Source: Macrosoma leucophasiata
Lineage: Eukaryota > Arthropoda > Insecta > Lepidoptera > Hedylidae
Assembly: GCA_036365455.1 (NCBI GenBank)
Contig: JAWQUS010000027.1
Span: forward strand, 16,914,501 to 16,978,500
Direction of reading: 5' to 3'
DNA length: 64,000 bases
The position numbers were made by a program, and so were the translations under genes. The notes below the pieces were generated by a model, which worked only from the letters and a program-made list of their open reading frames with translations, was not told the DNA's origin and searched no databases. Positions 27,177 through 39,385 of this stretch are shown here, piece after piece; position 1 is the stretch's first letter, and each line of letters opens with the position of its first letter.

Positions 27177-30100
27177 GTAAGATTAGTTTACATCGTATTT
27201 CATCGTATATATCATCCATATTGATGTAATACAAATTGTACTTGGAAACATAGACACCAAAAATTCTTAAAGATGTTCACTTTTCAGAAGTTATAACTAC
27301 GTTTAGTATTTTCTTCGGATACCCTATCTACACAGGTGAAAAGTAAACGTACCTATTTAGGTATACTGCATATATTTTCATGTACAATTTTTACCAGTCA
27401 TAATTTAGTAATTAGTTACTATTTGTAGTTTTATGTACTGTGCTATAATTAGCTTGGCAAGGCATGGGTAAGGCATGCCAGGTAATAGAGTACTTTTTAG
27501 ATTGTCATTGAAATATTTTTGGAATGATTTAAGAGGAACAGATTTCGATGCACGTCCAATAGGCTCACTAGATATCCTTTTTAGAGTTCCGGAGCCTGCA
27601 ATGAACCCTTATAATTTCGCCACGTCCGTTTGTCCGCAACTAAACTGATGGACTATTTTACTGTAGCTGTAATTTGGCATGAATAGATATACATATAAGC
27701 TTTTTTGACAAAGTGCAATGAAATCGTGAAAAGAATAACATTTAGTTTAAAAAAGAACATCGTGAAATAGGGATGTAATTATTTTTCTCGTGTCTCCGTT
27801 ATGTACGATATCGTTGGATAAGTTTTTAAAAATATTACATTAATAAACATATTTCGATAAGGGCATCCGTTTGTGAAATATAAAGCTTTGAAGTACCAAT
27901 TTTTGTAACAGCCGAGTGTCTTCATCTCCTAACTCCTCCCAACACAACCATTTAGCTGGTAGGGTTACCAGCTAAATGGTTGTGTTGGGAGGAGTGACAA
28001 ATTTCACGGTAGTATATAAAAAAATGTACTTGGAGCAACGGAACCTATATTGTGCGTGGCCTGACACGCGTTTCGCCGGTTTTTGTGGAATTCAAAAACG
28101 GAACTTGCTAAAGGTTTTACTTCTTAGAAGAATACAAACGTACAGTTATGTTATTTTGTATGATATTAAATGGTGAGACTACGTGAAATTAAGTTTAATG
28201 ATAAAAAAACACTGTGGCTTATTTAACTCTACGGTAGACTAATGCGTTACTTCCTACCTACGGTCTAAACTCTACCATCTATAGTTGATAGCAGTTCCAT
28301 AACTATACCAGATTATACAGCGTTTCTATTTGCTGTTTTGACTTATATAACTTGATAATTTTTATTATTCCACCAAACATTTCGGCGTGATCCTACTGGC
28401 TTGCACTGTCAAAAGTTTTTAAAAAGGTACCCTATAGATTAAGATGTCTATAGACTGCAGTACGTAATTACCAATCACCATCTATGTAATTTGTATCCTG
28501 TTTGTCGCCTTTTTATGATATGAAAAAATCTCTATCTGCCTGTTTATTATATTTTTTCGAATTAAAACTTATACCGAATTTTAAAACCTGGAATAGCAGG
28601 GAAAATGTATCATGCATTTTAAAATATTAAGCTATATATCTCCAAAATTATAGACTTCGCAAATAAATCTATCAACATTTTATAATATTTAAAGGCTACC
28701 CGTTTTATTTTATATAATTTGAGTCGGATATAAACCGGACAAAATCGGAAGTGACCCAAAAACAAGGGCAAGCTGGCGCGCCGTCGAAACCCTTTTGTTT
28801 AAACTTAATCGATCTTATGATGACTTCATAAAATATTTTTAGATCATCCGCATGCTATTTTTTTCTGAATTAGGTCATTGAATTTGAATTATCATAAGAA
28901 TAAGAATCATTTTATACATAGAATGCCTAGTAGCCCTTTGATTTTGCAGCTAAGACAAACACCCAAAGGGCATTGTTTCGAATTATTGTTTTTGATAGGC
29001 TAGATCTTACTTTGTAGTGCCTTTCAAATCATCTCTCCTTAATTCTGGAATACCTTTAAATAATAATCGACAATACCTAATCCAGTGTGTATACCTATTA
29101 CGATTCTAGTTCGGGAAAATCCAAAGTATTGAGTATTTATCCATCTAAGGACCAATATTCATGTTGGGCTAGTCTCCTATCCTGAAGAGTATCTATTTCT
29201 TATCAGTGGTTTTATCTATATTAGGTTTTAAAACTTGAAACTTATAGATACTTAATACCTATAGCCTATTCTTGCATAATCTATCTATTGTATCCGAAAC
29301 TCCGGTAAGGAAATAAATTAACTTAAAAGCTTGCATGCAATGAGGTTATTGCTATGTTAGATAAAAAATATATAAGGTAATCATATCGGCACATGGGACT
29401 TGGTGCCACGTAGTATAGCGGGTGTGTAGAATCATGAACGACATTGATAATGAAAAAGGAAATGGAAAATCGTTATGCTTATCGCATAACTCTAAGGACA
29501 TGACTGAAGTTAAAAGATAATTTAATTCAATCTGTTTAATTTATGATATACGGATTTGTAAAAACATGCTGGCTAGATATAAAACATTATTTTAGTTTTT
29601 TACACCCCTATTACAGCGTACTAGGCGACTACGTAAGTGCCGTAACCGTCACTTTATGGAAATGTCTTGTCAGAAAAACAGAAGTCACCGTTTTTAGTAA
29701 TTGAAGCAGATGTAAGAGCAGAACTATGAAGGCCTTAAATCCAAGTTAACCCTAGATTATTGATAAAAATACGTACGTTACTCTGTTTGGCCGTAATTTA
29801 TATCCGCGCCTTTACTGTATTGGCAGCTGCATTCAACTAGCACGTGAACTGCAGCTAAAGGATTTTGTTTATATATTTTACAGCCGCTAATAAATATACC
29901 TGTCTGTTGTCGTAAATTTATGTGTCCAAATGATTTCGTCTACACAACAGGTAGGTTCCCCAGGCCCAGGGCTCATCTCGTTTATTATTGGATAAAACTG
30001 CAATACAATGTGACAGAAAATTTTAACAAACGTTCAATAAAAAATAATTAAGAATGTCCTTTCGACAAAAATGATAGCTTAACTTCTTCCCATCGTATAC

Positions 30101-30235
30101 GCTTCAGGTGAGAGAAGTGTTACCCAGGGATTAAAAAGAGACAGCCTGTTGATGTCCTGGGGGCACAATGTGAGCGAGCGTGAGAAATACGGGGCGTGGA
30201 TATTCCTTGGCTACCGGGATAACATGGATATGTAA
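27125..30235 (+). CDS. candidate two-exon gene for a 59-residue secreted peptide
   Basis: Exon 1, 27125-27176, opens with aacc before ATG and encodes MEFIKIIQIFVLSSFIT, a good signal peptide, then a GTAAGA donor in phase 1. Exon 2, from 30108 (acceptor cttcag, phase 1), encodes GERSVTQGLKRDSLLMSWGH and on to GYRDNMDM, ending TAA at 30233-30235. The mature part would be about 41 residues, with a dibasic KR, one NVS glycosylation sequon, two Trp and no Cys. AATAAA lies at 30318-30323. The stop overlaps a perfect GTAAGT donor at 30232, so exon 2 may instead splice on (phase 2) and the peptide be the N-terminus of something longer. No family recognised. Confidence 0.5.
27540..28090 (-). repeat. 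rearranged copy of repeat family G
   Basis: Fragments in minus orientation ('gaacccttataatttcgcca' at about 27600; 'cggaacctatattgtgcgtg' at about 28040) of the family complete at 36.44-37.16 kb. The hairpin 27932-27995 is made of this repeat's own sequence. Confidence 0.55.
27932..27995. repeat. perfect hairpin, 30-bp arms, 4-nt loop
   Basis: Arms 27932-27961 and 27966-27995 (ACTCCTCCCAACACAACC... and its complement), loop gggt. Confidence 0.92.
28100..30107. other. intron of the small-peptide candidate
   Basis: AT-rich, no coding stretch or clear repeat recognised. Confidence 0.4.
30108..30235 (+). CDS. second exon of the small secreted peptide
   Basis: Acceptor tacgcttcag; balanced codon use in AT-rich surroundings; stop TAA at 30233, or donor GTAAGT at 30232. 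Its phase (1 in, 2 out) does not fit directly to the aminopeptidase-like exon at 58137. Confidence 0.5.
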
Positions 30236-30317
30236 GTGGTGCCCATTAAGATTTCAGGAGCAGGACCATGCAGGACGTTCAGTTAAACTATATGTAGATG
30301 ATCTAAAACAAACATCA

Positions 30318-30323
30318 AATAAA
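30318..30323 (+). promoter_or_regulatory. AATAAA after the small-peptide stop
   Basis: 83 bases after TAA at 30233-30235, consistent with a short 3' UTR if exon 2 is terminal. Confidence 0.35.
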
Positions 30324-30639
30324 AGAACCTAGAACTTGTCCTCAACTGTATACCTATGTAGTTTAAAACTGAACTACGTTTTGAATTATGAAGACCAATC
30401 TTTCTAAGTAGGTCTGCACATGGTATTCACCATAGATTCATTATCTACTTCGTATTCGTATCATAAATCTATGGTAAAAACGGTGAATTTTTTTAGCTTG
30501 CTTTCCCGCGGCAGGACAATTGAAGTCGAAAAAAGAGCAAAATAAAATATTTTTATTTTCAAATATTTAAAAAAATCTTTGACTCAAAAGCCAGAAATGC
30601 TATAATTAGGGTTTATCCATAAATTACGTAACGCGAATT

Positions 30640-32280
30640 TCAGGATTTTTGCCCCTCCCCTCGTCCTTGTCACAGCTGGTCATAGAGGGTTGTTGGGATT
30701 GATGTAGAGAAGCTGCCTGCAGAAGGTGATGCGCACATTTCAATTAACCCAGTATATTCAGCGTACGGTAGAGCAAAATGTAAAACACAGGTCCGCCGCT
30801 CTACAAGTTCTACCATCAGTAAAATCATCTTTTATAGCTGTTTAATGGATGAAAGTTAACGATAGACAAAAAATGCATAGTTATGTAACTAAAATACGAA
30901 TGGGTGTATCTATACTGTCATATGAAATATTTCATTCAAGGTTCTATAAATAGAATCCAATACTTTCCATCGATCAATCATTCCTTTAAAAGTATTATTT
31001 ATAGGTACCAAGTCATTCCACGTACAGATTCATTGGAGCGGGAATATAAAGCTGAAAGTCATAACAGTGTGTTACGACGAGGCGCCGCCCGCCGGCACTC
31101 CCTGACATTATCCGTAGCCCATAAAAATAAATATCTACCAGGGAAGCATAGCATCGAAGGCACATTTTTGTAAAGGCCTCGACGCACCCTCCGAGTCCCG
31201 TTTCGCACAACTTACGACCTACTAACCTGTTTGTGTTTTATGTCGACCATTAGGTATTAGGAAAGGCTTCGCTAAGGTTAATAGGTTATGATATATGCTG
31301 ATAAGTCTTTCTCTTAGTGATGTGAATTTGGATTTATATTTCATTATTATTTGTTTTAATTTGTACTATCTTATGGTAGAGCACCTCTGACGGAGATGAA
31401 GGGCGCAGGTACCACCCCATTACAGGGTCTAGTTGCCGCTAAATAGTATTCAGCGCTATCGTGTCCAATAGTATTGCACGAACCTGTAATTTCCAACACA
31501 GAGGCGAAACAGCTTGGACTATCTTAGAAGAAAGAAGTGGAAAAGCATTTACATAGAAATATTCGGATTTTATGTAGGCAGGTCTATAGGCAGTTTATAA
31601 TTAGCAATACTTCGTACATAGAACAGCATATTCGATGCCACTCCTAAGAGCAAAAATATTTTTACTCTATGTTACAAAGCACTAGCTGGGCCCTATGCAT
31701 ATTATCACTTTTCACAACTTGGTATGCGCCGTGTAAATGCCATGGAAGGCCTGGTTGTGCAGGGTAAAGAGAATAGAGTTTGGTCTCGCGAGAGATCGCC
31801 AATACCCTGAACAGGCCAGATAAAAGTCCCTACCAACGCGTCCATCAACGAAAACGCGGAGAGATATAGTGCTGCGCGTTTCAAAACATCAGGCCTGATC
31901 ACGACTGCTCTGTCAAGGGCATATGAATAAGAAGAAGAATGTTGGCGAAAGATAATGCAGTCACTTTAATCGCTGCAGCTATACTATTAGTGAATCAAAA
32001 CTTTTATGCAACATTCTAAGATTTTAATCCATTCCCAAGATAATATTCATTGGAATCACGATGGCTCTATCGAGTATCTAGCAATCGTAAGTCGCGATGG
32101 TTACGTTGCGTGCGACTGCTCGACCGCCCGCCTCGTGATAAATGACCTCCTTTGTCTTCATTATACCCTGCTACATCCACTTGCCTAGCCCTTTCATGAG
32201 GATGACTGACGTTTAAAAGGTCCGGACCATCTCACCTCGAAACATTTTGTCCTTTATGTTGGATGTTTTGGAATTATAAA
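30640..32280. repeat. degenerate R1 fragments and unclassified DNA
   Basis: 30770-30830 (minus) and 31372-31520 (plus) are worn R1 copies. 31705-31902 and 32006-32188 carry open frames on the minus and plus strand without a recognisable product. Confidence 0.4.
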
Positions 32281-32284
32281 TGGG

Positions 32285-32790
32285 AACAGAAAAACTTAAA
32301 TGATTTTTGGAAGTCCAGGGAAGGTATAAAAGGTAAAAAAATATGAAGAAATCACAATTTTATTTTCCCATACAAATAGTCCGTATCTATCAAACCTTTG
32401 GACACATTATTTCAAACGTAAACGTAAACGTAACTTCACGCCTGTAATCCCCGAAGGGGTAGGCAGAGGTAAATGCATGCATTCAAGCATACATGCAAAC
32501 ACCCACGATTCGCCGGTTACGTTTTTGGCCCATGTAACAGGTGGCGAGCCTGTTGACATCTCCGGGCACATTACCAAACTTTGAGGTACTGGGAAATTTC
32601 CAGAAAATGGAAAAATCCCAATAGAACCAGAGATAAAGGCTTTTTCACCATTATCTCTGATAACCCCCTACCCGGGAATCGAACCCAGGACCTCAGCGTA
32701 GTAGTAGTGGCCTGCTACCACTAGGCTACCGAGACATTATTTCACTCTGAGGAAATACGAAGTTTGCCGGGTCAGCCAGTAATCATTATA
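32285..32790 (-). repeat. LINE-type repeat C split by a SINE S1
   Basis: Minus-strand copy of the repeat at 39446-39700 ('cttccaaaaatcattcaaa', 'gatacggactatttgtatgg', 'actggctgacccggcaaac'), interrupted at 32415-32733 by SINE S1. Confidence 0.65.
32415..32733 (-). mobile_element. SINE S1, complete copy with 11-bp target duplication
   Basis: The minus strand reads, from 32733, 'tcggtagcctagtggtagca', then 'gggttcgattcccgg' as B box, the S1 body, 'gcctaccccttcggggatta', and a (ttacg)-type simple-repeat end. acattatttca occurs at 32404-32414 and 32734-32744. This is the reference copy of the family in this window. Confidence 0.85.
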
Positions 32791-33748
32791 AAACTGTTAC
32801 GTTACTGAGTGACTGACAGACAAGTAGTTTCGTAACTTTTGTCGCTAGTAGTTAATTCAAAGAAAAAATAATCTAATGGGATGTATAAACTGTTTCTTAT
32901 TTTTCATCAATTGGTTGATATTAGGTTTGATCGAAGAGAGTTGTAGTCTTATATTGCGTTCGTAATAGAATGCATAAAAACTCTGAATCAGAACACTGAT
33001 GGATAGAAGTGTATTTTTTTCTCATTATATCTAGTATTCTCGCGGAGCGACAAAGGAGCACACTTTGTGATTCGCTGACCTAAAGGAACTCAGTAATAAA
33101 GTCTGAGATAGTGCAGTAGGAAATGAAGGAAGCTCGCTTAATCCATTTTTGAGGATGACTACCGTCTAAAACAAGTTTAAACGGTTCTATTCTTTACTTA
33201 TTCAACTTTAATAGGGAAGCCCAAGAGAACATTGTGGAGTTACTCGTGCGCATTACATGTGCAATATTGCTTGATGCAGACTGTATAATATGAGCTAATT
33301 ATATTGTATTTCTGAACGCAATCTGTGGACACAAAGAATTCGTTACGCATGTTACTCTCTAGGAATACTGCGAGCTTACTATCACCGCTACATATTATCT
33401 TCCAAAGTATGTACAGACAGGGAACTCTCTGCTAACACAAAATCAAATACAGCTTTTATTACCACTGTATAAGGTCAAGCGACCAGTTACCCTGATAGAA
33501 CATATTAATATTGTTTGCAAAATAACAACTGTGGTGATTTTCAGTGACTCCATCACCTATTGCTCACGAAGACGCGCGCGTGACATTTCCATCGTGATAA
33601 ATTGGTACTAAATTTATCCAAGACCGCACCCTCTGCAGTAGTTCTGTTTCCCTTACAATTTTTCCTTTAATTTTTTATCGTGTATCTTAAATCACTTTGA
33701 AGTGTTTTATAATAATAATGTCTGTTGTTATTGTATAGTAAAGATAAC

Positions 33749-34020
33749 TGCCTCAATAGTCTAGTGGCAGTAGGTTACTACTTTACTGTTAGGTGGGGTC
33801 CTGCCCAGTTTCCATGCCGGGTCGGGGCGTAAGTGCTATTGGGATTTTTCCATTTTCCTGAAGTTCCGTTCGAAGTTTGGTAACATTCCCGGACTTTGAC
33901 ATGGGCTCCCCCTAACACATGGAATTTAGTTTTTACTAGCGAAGTGGATATTTGTTTGCGTGTATGCTTGAATGTATGCATTTACCACTGCCTACCCTTT
34001 CGGGGAATGTAGGCATGAAT
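33749..34020 (+). mobile_element. SINE S1, plus, diverged
   Basis: 'tgcctcaatagtctagtggc' head to 'cctttcggggaatgtaggca' tail. The minus-strand frame over it is an artefact. Confidence 0.7.
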
Positions 34021-35589
34021 ATATAAAAATAGACATGGAATTTAGAGTAGAAGTGTGCGCCTATTGATCGAAATTCAAATATTAATATTGAAAAAAAAAC
34101 CGTGGTTCAAATTTGGTCCATGTTAACATTAAATTTGTCATTATTCATTGACCTTCCTATATGTACTAAAGTATTAGACATGACATTCCCCTTGGTAGCA
34201 TGGTTCCAGTTTTTTGCCTTACTTGCATCGTAGAATCAGCTTATACCATATTTTATTGCTCTCCTTCTGCGGTAATGTCCTGAGAAGACTGGCCGCAAAA
34301 TTTTAAATTTCGTTTATTGACCTCAATTATTTAAAAAAAATGTCTAACAGCTTAGTAAATGCCTTCATAATAATCACTGAAATTTAATTAAAATCTTATT
34401 ATTATTTATATTTCTATGACATAATAATATACATCAATGGTTAGCACTCGCGGCATTATTGAATAATTGGAGAATTATCTAATATCAAAATGATATCGCA
34501 TCTTTAATAAAAGAAAGAAATGACACAAAATTCACAATTTTCGAGATTTTGAAGTGTCATAGGGTGACGAGGAGAATACTCTGAAGAGACTCTTATCTGA
34601 ATTGAACAGAAAATTCAATTTCATCAATTTTGGTATATCTACGAAATGCCTACGGCGTAGCAAATGCACGTAGATTTAAAAAAATACGAGTTTGCTTTAG
34701 ACCACATATCAGCACCAGCATACCCGGATGATCAGCATTGTTTTAAATGTCAGCATCATTAAATATAAAAAATTAAAGCTAATTTTAAGGCTGATATTCA
34801 AGTCGCAACATATTCGTTGAATGCGGGCGCCTACACGGCAGTAAGTAAATAACGTGTAAAAAAAAAAAAAAAGTACAAAAGGATCATGGCAAGATTTGTA
34901 CAGAAAAAATGAAAAAAGGTACACGGTAAAACAGCATGGAAATATTATCCAGTGAACCTAAACAACATTTCCTGATACTTAAAATATTTTTAACTCTCCG
35001 GAATAAAGTTTGAAATTGAACTTTAGTATGGAGTGCTTCTACTGTTGTTAGGAAAGACGATTTTTATTCCGGTGATTAAAAAATATTTTAAATACCAGAA
35101 TATGTTCTTTAGGTTCCCTAGATAATATTTCTAATCCGTTTTACCTTGCACCTTGTACCTTTTTCTAACTTTTTTTGTACAAATTAATGTATGAAACTTG
35201 CCATGATTCTTTCCCTCATTCGATTGTTTTGCGCGTAAAGTGATTTCTTTATAGGTATGCGTGCGTAGTTTGGATATAAATAAATTATGTATCGTCCATT
35301 AACCATTTTCTAAATCACAATGCCTACTTCAATGATAAGAGCATTATGGCAATATTTATTATCAGTGGACTGTGTAAAATTTATAAATAATTATGTCTGT
35401 TCTTCCCAAGCAAGAAAACGTTTTCATTCTGAATTTTTCGGCCTATTTTTATTTTCAAATGGCGCTATATAGTTTACATGTATCGTAGTTATGACTATAA
35501 CTGGCAAAACAACAAATTAAAAAACCAAAAGGAAACCAATAAAGAAATGTAGAGTAAAATGGAGACTAACTGTGTCGTCATTTTATTAT
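34021..35589. other. anonymous AT-rich DNA
   Basis: No gene or named repeat recognised. 34709-34924 is a low-complexity minus-strand frame over an A run. Confidence 0.4.
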
Positions 35590-35775
35590 GACGACCCAGT
35601 AAGTCCAGCGGTGTGAGACAACCGATTGATTCAAATGGAATCGATCCTCGCACCGGGACAAATGATTGTATGGCCTACAGATATTTGTTTCGGGTCTGGA
35701 TGTTTGTGTATGTGTAGTGTGTGTACAATGGCACCCACCATACAGGTTTATACCTAATGTAAGGGCGTATTTTTT
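35590..35775 (+). mobile_element. SINE S2, plus
   Basis: tRNA-like head 'cagtaagtccagcggtgtga', B box 'cgatcctcgcaccgggac', tail 'gtacaatggcacccaccat'. The minus-strand frame is an artefact. Confidence 0.65.
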
Positions 35776-35871
35776 ATTTATATATTTTCTTTTGACATTT
35801 ATCGACATAGGTTGATCTGAATAAACACATACTTATGATATTTTTATGTATTTAATGAACCTACTATCTAG

Positions 35872-36035
35872 TAGCCCTGTAATTTCCGGCACAAAGGCAT
35901 AACACCTTAGGCCTCAGGAGTGGTAACGCATCTGCATTTTGACCTTGGTTTTCATGTGGGTGTCTATAGGCTGCATTCATCACTTAACATCAATGTGAAC
36001 TGCATGCTTGCTAGCCACATCCATTACATAAAAAA
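35872..36035 (+). repeat. repeat R1, 3' half
   Basis: 'agccctgtaatttccggcac' to 'cacatccattacataaaaaa'. Confidence 0.65.
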
Positions 36036-36439
36036 AGTAAGGTAATTAGATAAATATCTAATTTAGGTACCTATACCTGGTTCTGAACAATAGGTAACGA
36101 GATTGTTTTGTCACACTAATGATTATCAAACTATGTTTAATCTAGTACAGTGTAGAGTACTACGTCTGAACGGACCAAAAATAATGGACCGTAGTCCATT
36201 CGGCCGTAATCAAAAATCGTCTACGTCTCAACGGACCGATCATAAAATATTGTTAACAAATGTATACATGGAGTACATTCGAGTGTAAAAGTTATAAATT
36301 GAAACGCTTAAGTCTTAATTTTTTTCCTAAATTTGTATTATTTTCTTTTAAAAAACAATGCTCTACACTGTCTGCCTACCCCGTTAGGGACCTGGCGTGA
36401 AGATACATGTGTAAAAATAATCAACCACTTAAACATATT

Positions 36440-37160
36440 GACAAATAAAAACCCGGTCAAGTGCGTGGGCCACGCGCAGTGTAGTGTTTCGTAATTTGTA
36501 GGTTTGATAAATGTAGTAATTAAAGAAAAAACGAAAAGAAACATTTGACTTCGGGCAGGAATCGAACCTCCAAATTCTAAAAATCACTCGCATGTATTAT
36601 TGCGAAAAATAAATAGTACAATTGATTAATGTAATGAAAAAATATATAAATATTTTCTATGGAGTTGTTCAAAAATTTCGAGTATTATATTTGGTGGACT
36701 ATTACTCGCAAACTTGTAAAGTCAACTTAGAGATAATTTTCCTTTTAATTTCGTTATATGTAGCTACTATTGCCGCAACGTTTGAATTTTTAACAACAAC
36801 CGTTTAGTTGGTAGAGGGGGTACACTTGACTCTAACGAAAATTGGCACTTTAAGGCTTAAACAGTTAACTGAATCCATAAATGATGTAAGCACACCCCTA
36901 GCATTTTTGAAAGACCTATCCAACGATATCCCACACTATATAGAAAAATAAAAAAATACCCTAAATAATTTTATTTTTCATGTTTTTATTATACCACTTT
37001 GTCGGCGTGATTAAGGTGTACTGTACTCTTGTGCCAAATTTCAAGTCTTCTAAAAGTTCAGTTTCTACCAATAGTTTTTGCGCAGACGGACAGACAGACA
37101 GACAGACGGACATGGCGAAATTATAAGGGTTCCTTGTTTACTACGGAACCTTAAAAACAT
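36440..37160 (+). repeat. repeat family G, long copy
   Basis: Starts 'ccggtcaagtgcgtgggcca', includes 'accgtttagttggtagaggg' and 'ccactttgtcggcgtgatta', and ends 'agggttccttgtttactacg' then 'gaacctt' plus A run. A second long copy is at 54725-55450. This is a common lepidopteran repeat; I see no conserved protein in it. Confidence 0.65.
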
Positions 37161-37463
37161 TGATTGCATATTGTTATGAACCTTCTTTTCGCCACTCCTC
37201 TGACGTAACAGAAAAACTGCCTGCTTGTGATTGGTTGATAAGAAAGGGTCATTGTTGAGTTAAGTACCAGAAGTCGTGCCAACTAGAAACGAAGATGTTA
37301 ACGATTTTGCGTACTTAGATTACAACTATTAGATTAAATACTACTTTAAATATGTAAATATTTTGTAGCGAAAATTTATAAACCATACGACTGTTACGCT
37401 TGTTTGCGACTGTACTTTTAAATTATTTTATGACCGGGCCGTTGGGACGTAGACGTTTTTTGA

Positions 37464-37763
37464 TTAGCAGGAGGCAGCAAATGCAACGGGCCCCGCGCCT
37501 GTGTCCAAAAAAAACCCACAAATATGTAAAATATGTAATGCACCTTAGCTATTCTGCCACACTGTAATTATATAGGTATATTATTATGTTGCAAGTTGGC
37601 AATACCACAATACATACAGGGGGAATCCCCTAATATTGTTTTCGATTCCTTTTCGTAAATGTTCTGTTTTATTTACATCCTAAATTTCAGTAGGCAATGT
37701 AGGTTTCTCTAGGGCCCCATGGTCACATTTGCTACGGGCCCCGTACCGGCTTTATCCGGCACT
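37464..37763 (-). mobile_element. hAT-type MITE, copy with one end lost
   Basis: Reverse complement of the element at 57406-57711; its terminal CCGGCACTG is kept at 37763, but the other terminus is replaced. Shared internal 'ttgcaagttggcaataccac'. Confidence 0.75.
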
Positions 37764-37969
37764 GAGTATAATGCATACAAATTCATATAGATAGACTCAG
37801 CTAATTGCACATCATCGCTAAACGTATACTTATCTAAATACCTTTCTAGAATTCGGTAACGCCACGATATGCGACAAGTTAATATCATATAAACAGTATC
37901 CAGTCCTTGTTAAATAATCTGAGAGATCCTCCTATATAGATATTTATATGAAATAGTACTGTTTGAAAA

Positions 37970-38300
37970 CATTGGAGGAGGGCACGATCGACTGCTGTCT
38001 GTCGAATGCCGAGTCGTCGACTGCAGAGTCAGAGTGCATTGAGCTCCGTAGGCGCGGTGAATGCACTGGTGCAGTGACACCGCCTCTCAGATCTGCGCGC
38101 CTGGTACTATGGCCGCGTACTTCGGCCCGCTACGCCGGTCACTTGACGACGGACAGATAGACAAGCGGATTTTATTTGACGCCTTCTGACCACTGGCTAC
38201 TTACTGGCTATGCGACGCCGACGGTGACATTTCCGCGCCCATCGCATGTCCCCTCCCTGAAGTCACAGACCAATCAGCCTTCCTTCTTCCATAGTCGATC
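37970..38300. promoter_or_regulatory. GC-rich, CpG-rich island, possible promoter or 5' exon
   Basis: About 330 bp with many CpGs (e.g. 'ggccgcgtacttcggcccgc') in otherwise AT-rich DNA, with a CCAAT box (gaccaatcag) near 38270. The plus-strand frame 37963-38160 has no recognisable product. It could be a promoter with untranslated first exon of a downstream gene, or part of an unrecognised transposon. Confidence 0.25.
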
Positions 38301-39380
38301 CCTGAAGTAGACCAAAGCTGTTTTGACATTAGCGTCATACTCATTAGCTATCTATTTTTCAATAAAAAAGTGGCGATGAAGTAGATGCCTAATTTGATGT
38401 GGAATGATAAATTAATTTGTAATGTAAACACTTGGTACGGATAAAGGCACTTTATAGAAACTGTGTTTGAAATCATTTACACCAAATGTTTACCTACATC
38501 TGCACGGAATATCAAATTTCAAATCATTGCCTTTAATAGGTACCTGGACTATTTCTTGCCAATTAGTATGTGACATATAATATCATTGGTATGCATAATA
38601 CATTTTTGTTAAAGCGTGTTCATAATACCCACTGAAAAAAATTGACTCGACTCTACACAGTATAAAACAGTTGATTAATTTCCATGTGTCTATACTACTG
38701 TAATAATACTCTATTAATAAAACTACTAACTACTACTACAAATATTACTAAGCTATCCGTCTGTGTGTCTGTCAGTAATCCAGGCTGTATCTCATGAGCT
38801 ATGATAGCTAGACAGTCTACATTTTCACACATGATGTAGTTCTGTTACCGCTATATTAGCAAATAATAAAATAAGAATGAAATAAACATCGAAGGAGATT
38901 TCCATACAACAAACGTCAATTTTTGCTTCCTCAAAGAATATTTGAATAATCACTTTAAAAATTAATAAATAAATTAAAATTTAATAAATATCTAAAGCGA
39001 GCAAGAATTTTTATTTTTTTAAGAAATGTCACGCAACCCTTCGTTTAGGATCCGACTCGCACTTGGAAAGTTTTTTATTTAACTGATACCAACTCTAATA
39101 TCGTTTAAAAATTCACTTTTCAGATCTCGCATATTTACAAACGAATAAACACATATAGTTCTCAAAGTCAAGAAAAACTTTGTACTCTCTGTAGCCCAAA
39201 CTCTATTCTAGCCAGAGCAATGATCAAGGTATACCCAAAATTTATCATAATAATATTATTGTATTTTTAGTCTCTGTTGGTATGAAAAAAAACAATCAAT
39301 ATATTCCACTGCAGGGGATACTTAACTGTACATGTACAAATTAGGAAGAATTCTTCCCGGACTGCTAAGTTGATCAAATA
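38301..39380. other. anonymous AT-rich DNA
   Basis: No gene recognised. 38740-38900 ('tccgtctgtgtgtctgtcag') looks like an old repeat fragment. Confidence 0.35.
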
Positions 39381-39385
39381 AGAAC

